Shown here: piece after piece, positions 51,827-60,031 of the stretch
Numbering within the stretch: the stretch's first letter is position 1
How the letters are laid out: each line of letters opens with the position of its first letter
NCBI RefSeq assembly: GCF_001895045.1
Contig: NZ_BDAM01000001.1
Location: 62,001 to 126,000 of the forward strand
Length of the DNA: 64,000 bases
Origin: Rhodococcus coprophilus NBRC 100603
GTDB taxonomy: Bacteria > Actinomycetota > Actinomycetes > Mycobacteriales > Mycobacteriaceae
Direction: 5' to 3'
The notes under the pieces: generated by a model
Databases searched by the model: none
The model's input: only the letters and a program-made list of their open reading frames with translations
What the model was told of the DNA's origin: nothing
Program-made: the position numbers and the translations under genes

Positions 51827-52783
51827 TCAGGGTTTCTGGGTGAACTGGGTGCGGTAGCCGTGCAGCGTCGTGAAGAACGGGGACGGTTCGAGGGTGGGGT
51901 CGGCGTCGTAGCCGAGTTCATCGGCGACGGACGCGAAGGGCGAGTACACCGAGTCGGTCTCCCCCAGCCCCTGACACAGGCACCGGTGCGCGGCGTGGTG
52001 GACGCTGCTTTCGATGTCGGTGCTTTCGCGCAGTGCTTCGGCGGCTTGATCACGGTCGAGTTCGACGCCGTACGCCACTCCGTCGGCGCGTCGGTACGGA
52101 TGGCCGAGGTACAGGTGCCGGGGCCGGATCTGTTCGCGGAGGTAGCGCAGGCTCGTCCGGTATGCCTCGGGGTCCGAGTAGCCGGGGAATCCGTTGGCGG
52201 CGCCGTGGACCTGCACGGCGTCGCCGACGAAAACGTCGTTTTGGCCGTCGACGACGTACGCCACCGACCCGGGGGTGTGTCCGGGGATGGAGTGCACCGA
52301 GACGGTGACATCTCCGCCGAGCGAGAGGGTTTCCCCGCCCCGGACCAGGATGGTGGGTTCCATCTCACCGGAGATGACGGCGTGTGTCGCCGCCGCGACC
52401 TTCGCGGCACCTTCGGGGTCGCCGAGGTAGGTGCCGCGCGCGTGGAGGTAGTCGTCGACGTGGGCTTGCCGGGAACGCAGCAGCGGGGCGTCGTCTTCGT
52501 GGATGACGACCTTCGCTTTGCGGCCGGTGGCCTCCCACAACGCGTGTGCGCCGCCGATGTGGTCGATGTGCCCGTGGGTCAGCAGGATCCATCGAATGTC
52601 TTCGATGCGGCGGCCGAGGGCTTCGAGGGCGGGCGCCATGCCTTCGGCGGGTGACGATGCGATGCCGGTGTCGACGATCGCGGGTTCGGGGGCGTCGATG
52701 AAGAACGTGTACAGGCCGAACCGGCCCCACGGCGAGACGATGGGGTGGATCTTCACCTCGCTCGCCATGTCCTCGCTCGCCAT
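51827..52783 (-). CDS. Metallo-beta-lactamase-fold hydrolase
   Basis: A 318-residue MBL protein with the zinc motif LTHGHIDHIGGAH (near residue 70), a downstream His in VHSIPGHTPGSVAYVV, an Asp in DVFVGDAV and a C-terminal His in YLGHPYRR. Known members include lactonases, thioesterases and quorum-quenching enzymes. Two ATGs, 52783 and 52768, both fit, because the start region is a 15-bp tandem duplication (MASEDMASEV). It starts 2 bp after the alpha/beta hydrolase stop. In context it is a second hydrolytic activity of the pathway. Confidence 0.88.
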   Translation of the reverse strand: MASEDMASEVKIHPIVSPWGRFGLYTFFIDAPEPAIVDTGIASSPAEGMAPALEALGRRIEDIRWILLTHGHIDHIGGAHALWEATGRKAKVVIHEDDAPLLRSRQAHVDDYLHARGTYLGDPEGAAKVAAATHAVISGEMEPTILVRGGETLSLGGDVTVSVHSIPGHTPGSVAYVVDGQNDVFVGDAVQVHGAANGFPGYSDPEAYRTSLRYLREQIRPRHLYLGHPYRRADGVAYGVELDRDQAAEALRESTDIESSVHHAAHRCLCQGLGETDSVYSPFASVADELGYDADPTLEPSPFFTTLHGYRTQFTQKP

Positions 52784-52785
52784 GT
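52756..52785. repeat. 15-bp tandem duplication of a start codon
   Basis: Two exact copies of CCTCGCTCGCCATGT duplicate the start of the MBL gene, giving two in-frame ATGs five codons apart. Confidence 0.85.
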
Positions 52786-53729
52786 CACTGTTCCTGTCGG
52801 GTGGGAAGGTCGCCGCGCAGGAACTGGGCGGTCTCCTCGAAGACCCCGGCGAATTCGGGGATCCACGAGAAGTTCTGCACGAATCCGTGGTTGGCGCCGG
52901 CGTAGCGGCGGACCGTGGCCGGAATCCCGGCTTCGGTGAGTCGAGCGCCGTACAGTTCGCCTTCGTCGCGCATGGGGTCGTATTCGGCGGTGACGATCAG
53001 CGCCGGGGGTAGCCCGGTGAGGTCGTCGCGTTTGATCGGCGAGACGCGGGGGTCGGCGGGGTCGGCGCCGCTGTCGAGGTAGAAGGAGTTGAACCCCTTC
53101 AGCCCGGCGGTTTCCACGCCGTATCCTTCGGCGTTGTCGCGAAGCGAGGGGTACCGCTCGGTGTCGAAGTCGAGGTCGAGCGACGGGTAGTACAGGATCT
53201 GGTGGGTGATGCGGTCGAAGCCCTCGTCGTGGGCGAGGGCGGCGACGGCGGCGACGAAGGTCCCACCGGAACTGTCCCCGGCGAGGGCGAGGGTGGTGCC
53301 GTCCCACCCGAGGGTGTCACCGTGGTCGGCGGCCCAGCGCACTACGGCGAGGCAGTCGTCGAGTCCGGCGGGGAACGCCGCTTCGGGTGCGCGGCGGTAC
53401 CCGACGGAGATGACCTTCAGGCCGGTGGCTTTCGCCAGGTTCCGGGCCACATGGTCGTGGGTGTCGAGGCTGCCGAGGAAGAACGCGCCGCCGTGGAAGT
53501 AGACGAGCAGTCCGTAGCTGTCGGTCTCGACCGGGGTGTAGATCCGGACGGGCACGTCGCCTACGGGTGTGGTGGCGACGGTGTCCTCGACCCGGTGCAG
53601 AGGCAGACGGTCGGCGGGGGCCGGGACCTGGGATTCTTCGACGGCGCGCATGATCTGGGGGTCGAGCGGTCCGTCGGGCGGTGCCGGCAGGTCGGCGAGG
53701 AAGTCGGCGATTCTGGGGTGGAGCGGCAT
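52785..53729 (-). CDS. Alpha/beta hydrolase, hormone-sensitive-lipase family
   Basis: A 314-residue esterase with the HSL oxyanion motif YFHGGAFFLGS (near residue 80), nucleophile LAGDSSGGTFVAAV (near 150), Asp in VTAEYDPMRDEGE and His in GANHGFVQNF. The N-terminal cap helices (PLHPRIADFLADLPAP) are typical. It hydrolyses short to medium esters; the natural substrate is unknown. It lies 13 bp after the FAD monooxygenase gene in the operon. An oxygenation-then-ester-hydrolysis order, as in Baeyer-Villiger pathways, is possible, but the neighbouring oxygenase is not of that class. Confidence 0.92.
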   Translation of the reverse strand: MPLHPRIADFLADLPAPPDGPLDPQIMRAVEESQVPAPADRLPLHRVEDTVATTPVGDVPVRIYTPVETDSYGLLVYFHGGAFFLGSLDTHDHVARNLAKATGLKVISVGYRRAPEAAFPAGLDDCLAVVRWAADHGDTLGWDGTTLALAGDSSGGTFVAAVAALAHDEGFDRITHQILYYPSLDLDFDTERYPSLRDNAEGYGVETAGLKGFNSFYLDSGADPADPRVSPIKRDDLTGLPPALIVTAEYDPMRDEGELYGARLTEAGIPATVRRYAGANHGFVQNFSWIPEFAGVFEETAQFLRGDLPTRQEQ

Positions 53730-53742
53730 GGTGCGTTCTCCT

Positions 53743-54870
53743 CTAGTGGGTGGCGGGCTGCTGCGAGGCGGGCTTCTGTCCCGGGAAGACGTCGTTGACT
53801 TCGTCTTCGCTCCAGCCCTGGCGGGAGATGCGCTGCAGTTCGTCGGTGACGGGCTTGCGGGTGGCTTGGAAGTCGGCGAGTGCTGCGGCGACGGTGTCGG
53901 CGTCGCGCAGGGCGTCGGCGAGGGCGCCGGCGTCGAGGATCGCGGAGTTCGCGCCCTGTCCCTGGTGGTGCAGCATCGAGTGGGCGGCGTCGCCGACGAG
54001 GACGGCGGAGTCGGAGTGCCAGGTGTCGACGGGGTCGATGTCGTAGACGGCGCGGAGATTGACGGTGTTCATGTCGATCTCGCGGGCGATCTGCACGATG
54101 CGTTCGTCGAAGCCCTCGAGGGTGGCGAGGAGGTTTTCGCGGGTGGCTTCGGGCGACCAGGTGCTGTCGGGGCACAGGGCGGTGACGTCGAAGGACACGT
54201 CGTTGCGGTGACGCAGCGGCAGGAAGTACACCTTGGTGCCTTTGCCGATGTACATGCGCAGGTTGTCGTCGGTGGTGAGGCCGTGGGTGGCGTCGGCGGA
54301 GATGACGGCGCGGTAGGCGTGTTCACCGGAGAAGACGGGCTGCTGGTCGCTGAACAGTTGCTGGCGGACGACGGATTTGATGCCGTCGGCGCCCACGACG
54401 AGGTCGGCTTCGACGACGGTGCCGTTGGTGAAGGTCAGGACGGTCTTGTCGCCGCGGTCTTCGGCGGTCTCGAGTTTGTGGCCGAGTTCGACCATGCCGT
54501 CGGGTAGCACGCTCAGGAGCGCATCGATGAAGTCGCCGCGGTGGATGAGGTGGGTGTGGGTCTTGACCTCGTAGTCGTCCATGCCCGGCCAGTCTTCTTT
54601 CATGATGGGCTGACCGGTGGCGGTGAGGATCTCGAAGTAGTCGCTGGGCGAGCTGACCTGGGCGATGGCGTCGAAGGTTCCCCACTCGCGGAAGCGCTGC
54701 ATGCTGGACGGGCGGAGTCCGATGCCGGCGCCGACCTCGCGGATTTCGGTGGCTTGTTCGTACACGGTGACGTCCGCGCCGAGCAGACTCAGAGCCTTGG
54801 CGGACGCGGCGCCGGCGTATCCGGCGCCGACGATGGCGATGGTCAGGTTCTTCAGGTCTGCAGACTGCAT
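53743..54870 (-). CDS. FAD-dependent aromatic-type monooxygenase
   Basis: A 375-residue class A flavoprotein hydroxylase: dinucleotide motif IAIVGAGYAGAASAKALSLL at residues 10-30, DG motif DLVVGADGIKSVVRQ near 158 and GD motif AVLVGDAAHSMLHHQGQGAN near 295. These enzymes use NAD(P)H and O2 to hydroxylate aromatic or related rings (salicylate or p-hydroxybenzoate hydroxylase group). The usual GD motif ...HAMPPxxGQG is altered to HSMLHHQGQG, so substrate handling may differ. It sits between the phosphotriesterase-like genes and three hydrolases. Confidence 0.92.
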   Translation of the reverse strand: MQSADLKNLTIAIVGAGYAGAASAKALSLLGADVTVYEQATEIREVGAGIGLRPSSMQRFREWGTFDAIAQVSSPSDYFEILTATGQPIMKEDWPGMDDYEVKTHTHLIHRGDFIDALLSVLPDGMVELGHKLETAEDRGDKTVLTFTNGTVVEADLVVGADGIKSVVRQQLFSDQQPVFSGEHAYRAVISADATHGLTTDDNLRMYIGKGTKVYFLPLRHRNDVSFDVTALCPDSTWSPEATRENLLATLEGFDERIVQIAREIDMNTVNLRAVYDIDPVDTWHSDSAVLVGDAAHSMLHHQGQGANSAILDAGALADALRDADTVAAALADFQATRKPVTDELQRISRQGWSEDEVNDVFPGQKPASQQPATH

Positions 54871-54920
54871 GGTCGTGTCTCTCTGGTGGGGCGCGGCGAT
54901 GCGCCGGGAAGATTGGTGGG

Positions 54921-55874
54921 TCAGGGCTGGATGGTGAGGAAGTCGGCCGGGTTCTCGACGAAGAGCTTGGTGATGGTGGCGTCGTCGAGGCCCGCGTCGC
55001 GCAGGTCTGGAATCAGGTCTTCGAACAGGTAGTTGACCGTGTGGCCTTTGACGCCCGGCCAGCCGAGTGGGCTGCAGTTGGCGTCGACTCCGGCCAGTGC
55101 CTGGTCGAGGTGACCTGCGCGGAGGAAGCGGAGGAAGTGGTCGAGGCGTTCGTTGCGGGGTCGGGCCCAGAACGGCGGGTCTTCGAGTTCGGTTTCGTAG
55201 CCGAAGGTGTCGAAGCCGACGCGGCCGCCCTGGGAGGCGATCCAGGTGTCGCGGGTCTTTTCGGCGTTGATGCCGTCGTCGGCGTGGCCGAACAGGACCC
55301 GGTGCAGCGGCAGGCCTTCTTCGTTGAAGATGGCGATGGCGTTTTCGGCGTCGATGGCGAGGTGGGTGAGGATCGGGACGCCGGTGTTCAGGGCGGCGCG
55401 GGCGGCGGCGCGGTAGATGCGCTTGTCGAGGTCGGTCATGCGACCGCCTCGGCTGACGCCGACCTTGATGACGCCGGCGCGGCTGCCGGTGTTGCCGATG
55501 CCCACGGTGATTTCGTGGACGAACTGGGCGGTGAGGTACTCGACGGTGGCGCGTTCGAAGAACGGCAGGGCGGTGTCGCCGCCGACGAAGCCGGTGCAGG
55601 CGATGATGTGGACGCCGGTCTTGGCGGACAGTGACTTGTAGTAGTCGATGTCGCGGCCGTTGCAGATGCCGGTGACGTCGACGAAGGTGCCGCCGCCGTA
55701 TTCGTGGAACTTACGGAGTTTCGGGACGGTTTCCTCGTAGCGGACCTCGGGGGTTTTCCACCACTTGGTGTCCAGTTCGGAGCCGGGCATGCCGTATCCG
55801 ATGTGTTCGTGGATGGCGACGATGCCCAGTTCCTCGGTCGCGATGGGACCCAGGACGGTGTTGACTCTCGACAC
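54921..55874 (-). CDS. Phosphotriesterase-family metal hydrolase
   Basis: A 317-residue TIM-barrel amidohydrolase with the full phosphotriesterase-like metal set: VAIHEHIGYG (HxH), the carboxylated lysine in AGVIKVGVSRGG, His in PILTHLAID, His in LFGHADDG and Asp in LAGVDANCSPLG. Family members hydrolyse lactones (PLL group), phosphotriesters or unknown esters. The changed D-A-N-C segment sets it apart from well-known lactonases. A degenerate paralogue lies just upstream (41 bp gap), and the two are certainly cotranscribed. It is likely to open a ring or ester in the pathway. Confidence 0.9.
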   Translation of the reverse strand: MSRVNTVLGPIATEELGIVAIHEHIGYGMPGSELDTKWWKTPEVRYEETVPKLRKFHEYGGGTFVDVTGICNGRDIDYYKSLSAKTGVHIIACTGFVGGDTALPFFERATVEYLTAQFVHEITVGIGNTGSRAGVIKVGVSRGGRMTDLDKRIYRAAARAALNTGVPILTHLAIDAENAIAIFNEEGLPLHRVLFGHADDGINAEKTRDTWIASQGGRVGFDTFGYETELEDPPFWARPRNERLDHFLRFLRAGHLDQALAGVDANCSPLGWPGVKGHTVNYLFEDLIPDLRDAGLDDATITKLFVENPADFLTIQP

Positions 55875-55915
55875 AGCTACTCCCCTTCGGGAAAAGATTC
55901 GGTGGGTTTCGGCGG

Positions 55916-56920
55916 TCAGCGCACGGCGGGGTGCACCGACAGCAGGTCGCGCGGGTTGTCGACGAGGATGCGCTGGACGTCGGCGCCGGGCAGTCCCTGG
56001 GCGGCGAGCATCGGCACGAACGTCGACAGCACGTAGCCGAACGGCACGTCACGGCCGGGATGGCCTTTGGCGACGCCGGTGGCGTTGCACGACAGCAGGA
56101 TCCGGTCGCCGTAGCCGGTGTCGATCAGGTCGCGGACGAGTTCGGCGCGTGCGGTGTCGGTGAGGTGCGCATCGTCTTCGGTGCCGACGTGGTCGAGGGC
56201 GACGTACGCACCGCGCCGCGCGATCTCGAGGGGCGCGCCGGCGTCGACGGCATCCCGTCGGTCGAGTCCGCCGACGACGATGCGCGCGGCCGGCAGGTTC
56301 TCGTCGAGGGCGACGTCGAGGTCGGCGATCGGGTCTTTGCCGTAGCGCAGGGACACGGCGACCCCGGTGCTGCGGGCGGCGCGTGCGGCACCGCGGAGCA
56401 GGCTTTCTTCGGTGGCGGTCATGCCGGTGGGGTCGGCGGCGGTGGTGACGAGGCCGGCGGCGCCGCGGCGTTCGACGCGGGGCACCACCATGCCGTCGGT
56501 GATCTCTGCGGCGAACAGGTCGGCGAACTTCTCGGCCGGCCACGGGGTGGGCGGGTTGGTCTGCGGGGTCAGGAAGTACCCGCCGAGCAGGTTTTCCGGT
56601 CCCATGCCGGTGGACGCGACGATGTGCACGCCGGTGGTGCGGGACAGCGCTTCGTACAGGGTGACGTCGCGGCCGTGGAACATGCCGGTGCTGTCGACGA
56701 TGGTGCGGCCGCCGTGCTCGCGGAAGTCGGTCAGTTTCGCCGCGAGGGTGTCGAAGATTTCTGCGCGGTCGAAGGTGATGTCGAAGGCGTGTTCGGCACC
56801 GGGGAGTACCGAGAGCAGCGACTCGTGGACCGAGACCACTCCGAGGTCCTCGGCGGGAACGGGTCCGAGGACGGTGTGGACGACCGCGTTCTCGGCCGTG
56901 TGGGTGCCAGTCATCGGCAC
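55916..56920 (-). CDS. Degenerate phosphotriesterase paralogue (probable pseudoenzyme)
   Basis: A 334-residue intact protein clearly homologous to its neighbour (VHTVLGPVPAEDLGVVSVHE, TIVDSTGMFHGRDVTLYEAL, GVHIVASTG). The metal ligands are nearly all gone: HxH is HES, the lysine segment reads GLVTTAADP, the two histidine positions read VSLRYGKDP and VVGGLDRRD, and the Asp is Asn in LLSCNATG. The frame is undamaged and codon bias is normal, so it is under selection. It is the first gene of the operon, facing the TetR gene. Binding partner, sensor, or an enzyme with new chemistry are all possible (inference). Confidence 0.88.
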   Translation of the reverse strand: MPMTGTHTAENAVVHTVLGPVPAEDLGVVSVHESLLSVLPGAEHAFDITFDRAEIFDTLAAKLTDFREHGGRTIVDSTGMFHGRDVTLYEALSRTTGVHIVASTGMGPENLLGGYFLTPQTNPPTPWPAEKFADLFAAEITDGMVVPRVERRGAAGLVTTAADPTGMTATEESLLRGAARAARSTGVAVSLRYGKDPIADLDVALDENLPAARIVVGGLDRRDAVDAGAPLEIARRGAYVALDHVGTEDDAHLTDTARAELVRDLIDTGYGDRILLSCNATGVAKGHPGRDVPFGYVLSTFVPMLAAQGLPGADVQRILVDNPRDLLSVHPAVR

Positions 56921-57048
56921 TTCCTTTCGTCAGCGTCATGTCGGCACGACGTGGTGACAGTCACAGTAAGCTTTTACGTTACATCGTGTCAAGTGAATGG
57001 CCGCCACGCTATTTTAATGAACGCGCTGATAGGTGGGTGTACTGCCGC

Positions 57049-57054
57049 TAGGAT
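57049..57054 (+). promoter_or_regulatory. -10 element of the TetR gene
   Basis: TAGGAT ends 8 bp before the ATG at 57063, implying a leaderless or nearly leaderless mRNA. The divergent operon promoter must lie in the AT-rich stretch 56960-57020. Confidence 0.5.
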
Positions 57055-57062
57055 TCGGTTTC

Positions 57063-57650
57063 ATGTCACTCCGTGCGGCGCAGAAGCAGATGACCTACGA
57101 CCTCTTCCTCGCGAAGGCACTCGAACTGTTCTCCGACAAGGGATACGGCGCCACGACGATCGACGACATCGCCACCGCCGCCGGCTCCACCCGCACCACC
57201 TTCTACCTGCACTTCTCGTCGAAGGCGGACGTGATGATCGCGCTGCTGACCAAGGCCGACCTGATCCTCACCTCGGCGGACAAGCCGACGTTGACCGCGG
57301 TGGTGGCGTCGGGATCGCGCGAGCTGATCCGGGAGTGGCTCGATCGAAAGTTTTCGCAATGGGACGAGATCAAGCCCTACATCACCGCCTCGTACCAGGC
57401 CGCCCATGAATCGGAGGTCGCGGCCAAGACCGAGCGCTGGTTCGAAGACTCGGTCGGCGAGATGATCCAAGGACTGAACCAGGCGAACCGTTTTCCGCCG
57501 GAGCGCCGGCGGGTCCGCTGCGTACTCGCGTTCGGGCAACTCGAGTACCTCTCGCGCCGCTACTTTTCGCTCGGCTGGGTCACGCCGCGAGAAATCTGCC
57601 TCGACGAAACCGTCGACTCCTGGTGCTACCTGCTCACCGCGGACCGCTGA
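57063..57650 (+). CDS. TetR-family regulator of the catabolic cluster
   Basis: A 195-residue regulator. The HTH (about residues 12-60) reads DLFLAKALELFSDKGYGATT then IDDIATAAGSTRTTFYLHFS. The C-terminal ligand domain is helical with Trp-rich patches (EWLDRKFSQWDEIKPY). ATG 57063 is preferred over 57033 because a TAGGAT -10 lies between them. It diverges from the phosphotriesterase-headed operon, the usual arrangement for a repressor of that operon, with a pathway compound as inducer (inference). Confidence 0.9.
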   Translation: MSLRAAQKQMTYDLFLAKALELFSDKGYGATTIDDIATAAGSTRTTFYLHFSSKADVMIALLTKADLILTSADKPTLTAVVASGSRELIREWLDRKFSQWDEIKPYITASYQAAHESEVAAKTERWFEDSVGEMIQGLNQANRFPPERRRVRCVLAFGQLEYLSRRYFSLGWVTPREICLDETVDSWCYLLTADR

Positions 57651-57671
57651 GGTTCGCGGTGAGGGCCGGGA

Positions 57672-58610
57672 TCACGCGGGCGACCCGAAGGCCGACGCTT
57701 CGACGAGAATCTCCCGCAACCAGCCGATGAACTCCGCGTCCGCCAGCCGCGGGTTCCACACCATGTCGATGCCCAGCGGTGCGACCGGCAGCGGAAACTC
57801 CTCGATTCGCAGCGGCACGCGTTCGGACATGACGGTCGCCACGAGGTAGGTGTGCACGGCGACCCCGCCGCCCTTCGCCACGAGATGGGGAACGAGCAGA
57901 AAATCGGAGATCAGCTGCCCGATCCGGTAATCCAGACCGTGCGCGTCCATCGCCGCGTACGGAGCGACCCGATTGCGGGCGTCGTAGGTCACGTGCGGCA
58001 GCGACGCGAGCAATTCGAGCGCGGACGCGTCCGGGTCGCTGTCGGGGTGGGCGACGACCACCCACCGGTTCTCGTAGAGCCGTTCCCGCGGATACGGCGA
58101 GGAGAACGCCTCCGACACCAGCACCACATCGACGCCCTCGTCGGTGAAGTCGCTCGGCTGCGGCTCGACGAAGTTGCGGATCCGCAGGGTGGACTTCGGT
58201 GCGCGCTCGGCAATCAGGCGTGCCAGGCGCGGCCCGAGCACGAACGCGGTGCTGGTGGTCATCGCGACCGTGATGGTGCGGCTGTCGCGGGACGGGTCGA
58301 AGCCCGGGAAATCCACCACCCGCGACGTCCGGCGGAGCACGTCACGCAGCGGCCCGATCAGCTCCCGGGCACGTGGGGTCAGCACCAGCCCGCTCCCCTG
58401 GCGCGTGACCAGTTCGTCTCCGAGGAGGCGGCGCATCCTGCCCAGCGCGTGACTCATTGCGGGTTGGGTGATGCCCACCCGCGCCGCGGCGCGAGTGACC
58501 GATTGTTCCTCGAGCAGTGCCAGCAGTGGCACCAGCAGGTTGAGGTTGACCGACGCGAGCCGTCCCAGATCGGGGTCGCCCGGATGGTCCGGCAGCTGGT
58601 TCATCCACAC
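57672..58610 (-). CDS. LysR-family regulator
   Basis: A 312-residue LTTR: N-terminal winged HTH in LVPLLALLEEQSVTRAAARV and GITQPAMSHALGRMRRLLGD, then a periplasmic-binding-protein-like effector domain (residues 100-300). The NodD/aromatic-type SVNLNLLVPLLALLEE start suits regulators of aromatic catabolism. GTG 58610 and ATG 58604 are both possible starts. It is 61 bp downstream of the ferredoxin reductase gene on the same strand, so it may be cotranscribed with the P450 unit rather than divergent from it, which is unusual for LysR genes. Confidence 0.9.
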   Translation of the reverse strand: MWMNQLPDHPGDPDLGRLASVNLNLLVPLLALLEEQSVTRAAARVGITQPAMSHALGRMRRLLGDELVTRQGSGLVLTPRARELIGPLRDVLRRTSRVVDFPGFDPSRDSRTITVAMTTSTAFVLGPRLARLIAERAPKSTLRIRNFVEPQPSDFTDEGVDVVLVSEAFSSPYPRERLYENRWVVVAHPDSDPDASALELLASLPHVTYDARNRVAPYAAMDAHGLDYRIGQLISDFLLVPHLVAKGGGVAVHTYLVATVMSERVPLRIEEFPLPVAPLGIDMVWNPRLADAEFIGWLREILVEASAFGSPA

Positions 58611-58671
58611 GGATGGTACGCATCCCCTCTGTGGGAGCGCAGGACGTCACACCACCGGCGACTGGGCGGGC

Positions 58672-59808
58672 TCACCCGGAGGCGGACGCCATGCGGCGCA
58701 GTTTCGGAATCGGGATGCGCTGGTTGACCGCCACCGCGACCGCATGGCCGTCCTCGTGGGTCCAGCGCATCACCGCCGGCCCCTCGGGCCGGTCTCCGGT
58801 GAGAAACTCCGGCTCCCCGGCCGCCGGCAGGTGCCCGACCGCCTTGAGATTCAACCCGAACTGTTCGGTCCAGAAGTACGGTTCGAGGTCCAGTTCGGGC
58901 GCCGCATCGCCGGTCAGCAGTGCCACGGCCGCGATCTTGGCCTGCTCGATCGCACTGTTCCACAGCGGGATCCGGCGCACCCCTGACCGCGTCGGGATCG
59001 AGGCGACGTCTCCGGCGGCGACGATGCCCGGGGCTACCCGCCCGCGCGCATCCGCTTCGAGGCGGCCGTCGGTCAGCAGGCCGCTGCCGGCCAGCCATTC
59101 CGTGTTGGGGATGTCGCCGATCGCCGTGACGATCAGTTCCGCCTCGACCCGCGCGCCGTCGTCGAGGAGCACGGTGTGCGGGCCGTCGAGCCCCACGGCA
59201 GTACCGTCGACCAGTTTCAGTCCCCGGGCAACCGCGGCCGTGGTGAACGCGGCGGACAGGTACGGTCCCAGATGGACGCGCATCGGCGGTCCGTCGGCGA
59301 CGAGGGTGACCTCGCACCCTGCCGACAGGGCCGCCGAGGCGATTTCCATGCCCAGGGGGCCGGCACCGACCACCGCGACCGACGGCTGCGTCGCCAGCCG
59401 GTCCCGCAGTGTGAGGGCGTCCTCGAGGGTGCGCAATGTCAGTTCGGGGCTGTCGGGGCCACCGAGTCGGCGGGCCCGCGCACCGGAGGCGACCACCAGT
59501 CCGTCGTAGGACAGTTCCGAGCCGTCGTCGAAACTCATCCGCCGGGCGCGAGTGTCGAGGGCGAGCGCCGCCACCCCGAGGATCTCGGTGGCGCCGTGGC
59601 TGGGGGACGCCAGCTCGTGGGAGCCGCCGTCGACCAGCAGCGCCTTCGACAGCGCCGGTCGGGAGTAGGCGGGGTGCGGCTCGTCGCCCACGATGGTCAG
59701 TTCGCCGTCGAAGCCTGCCGCACGCAGGCTGTCGCAGGCGGTCTGGCCGGCGATGCCGTTGCCGACGACGACGATGCGGCGGACGGCGTCGGTGCGGGTG
59801 CTGTTCAT
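58672..59808 (-). CDS. Ferredoxin reductase for the P450 system
   Basis: A 378-residue FAD/NAD(P)H oxidoreductase: FAD motif RIVVVGNGIAGQTACDSLRA (first Gly pattern GxGxAG), NAD motif VAVVGAGPLGMEIASAALSA near residue 143, and VAAGDVASIPTR near 265. The C-terminal region (LDLEPYFWTEQFGLNLKAVG) is typical of putidaredoxin-reductase-like enzymes. It delivers electrons from NAD(P)H to the small ferredoxin encoded 28 bp upstream. The order P450-ferredoxin-reductase shows a dedicated three-component class I monooxygenase. Confidence 0.93.
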   Translation of the reverse strand: MNSTRTDAVRRIVVVGNGIAGQTACDSLRAAGFDGELTIVGDEPHPAYSRPALSKALLVDGGSHELASPSHGATEILGVAALALDTRARRMSFDDGSELSYDGLVVASGARARRLGGPDSPELTLRTLEDALTLRDRLATQPSVAVVGAGPLGMEIASAALSAGCEVTLVADGPPMRVHLGPYLSAAFTTAAVARGLKLVDGTAVGLDGPHTVLLDDGARVEAELIVTAIGDIPNTEWLAGSGLLTDGRLEADARGRVAPGIVAAGDVASIPTRSGVRRIPLWNSAIEQAKIAAVALLTGDAAPELDLEPYFWTEQFGLNLKAVGHLPAAGEPEFLTGDRPEGPAVMRWTHEDGHAVAVAVNQRIPIPKLRRMASASG

Positions 59809-59836
59809 GTCGGGTCCGTTCGTGCGGGTGGTGGGG

Positions 59837-60031
59837 TCAGGCCAGTTTCAGGGCGGCGACGGGGCAGACCCGGACGGCGGCGCGGGCGGCGGCGAGTTCG
59901 GTGCTGTCGTCGGGGAGTTCGCCGACGTCGATGATCAGTTCACCGTCGTCGTCGAGGTGCATCAGTGCGGGTGCGGCTTCTTCGCACAGTCCGTGGCCTT
60001 CGCAGCGGGGCCGGTCGAGGATGATGTTCAT
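59837..60031 (-). CDS. P450-associated 3Fe-4S ferredoxin
   Basis: A 64-residue ferredoxin. Cluster residues: Cys10, Cys16 and the C-terminal Cys of VRVCPVAALKL. The segment CEGHGLCEEAAP has His13 where a fourth cysteine would be, the C-x2-H-x2-C pattern of actinobacterial P450 ferredoxins with a 3Fe-4S cluster (known for CYP partners in mycobacteria). The start overlaps the P450 stop (ATGA), so it is translated with its redox partner. Confidence 0.93.
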   Translation of the reverse strand: MNIILDRPRCEGHGLCEEAAPALMHLDDDGELIIDVGELPDDSTELAAARAAVRVCPVAALKLA

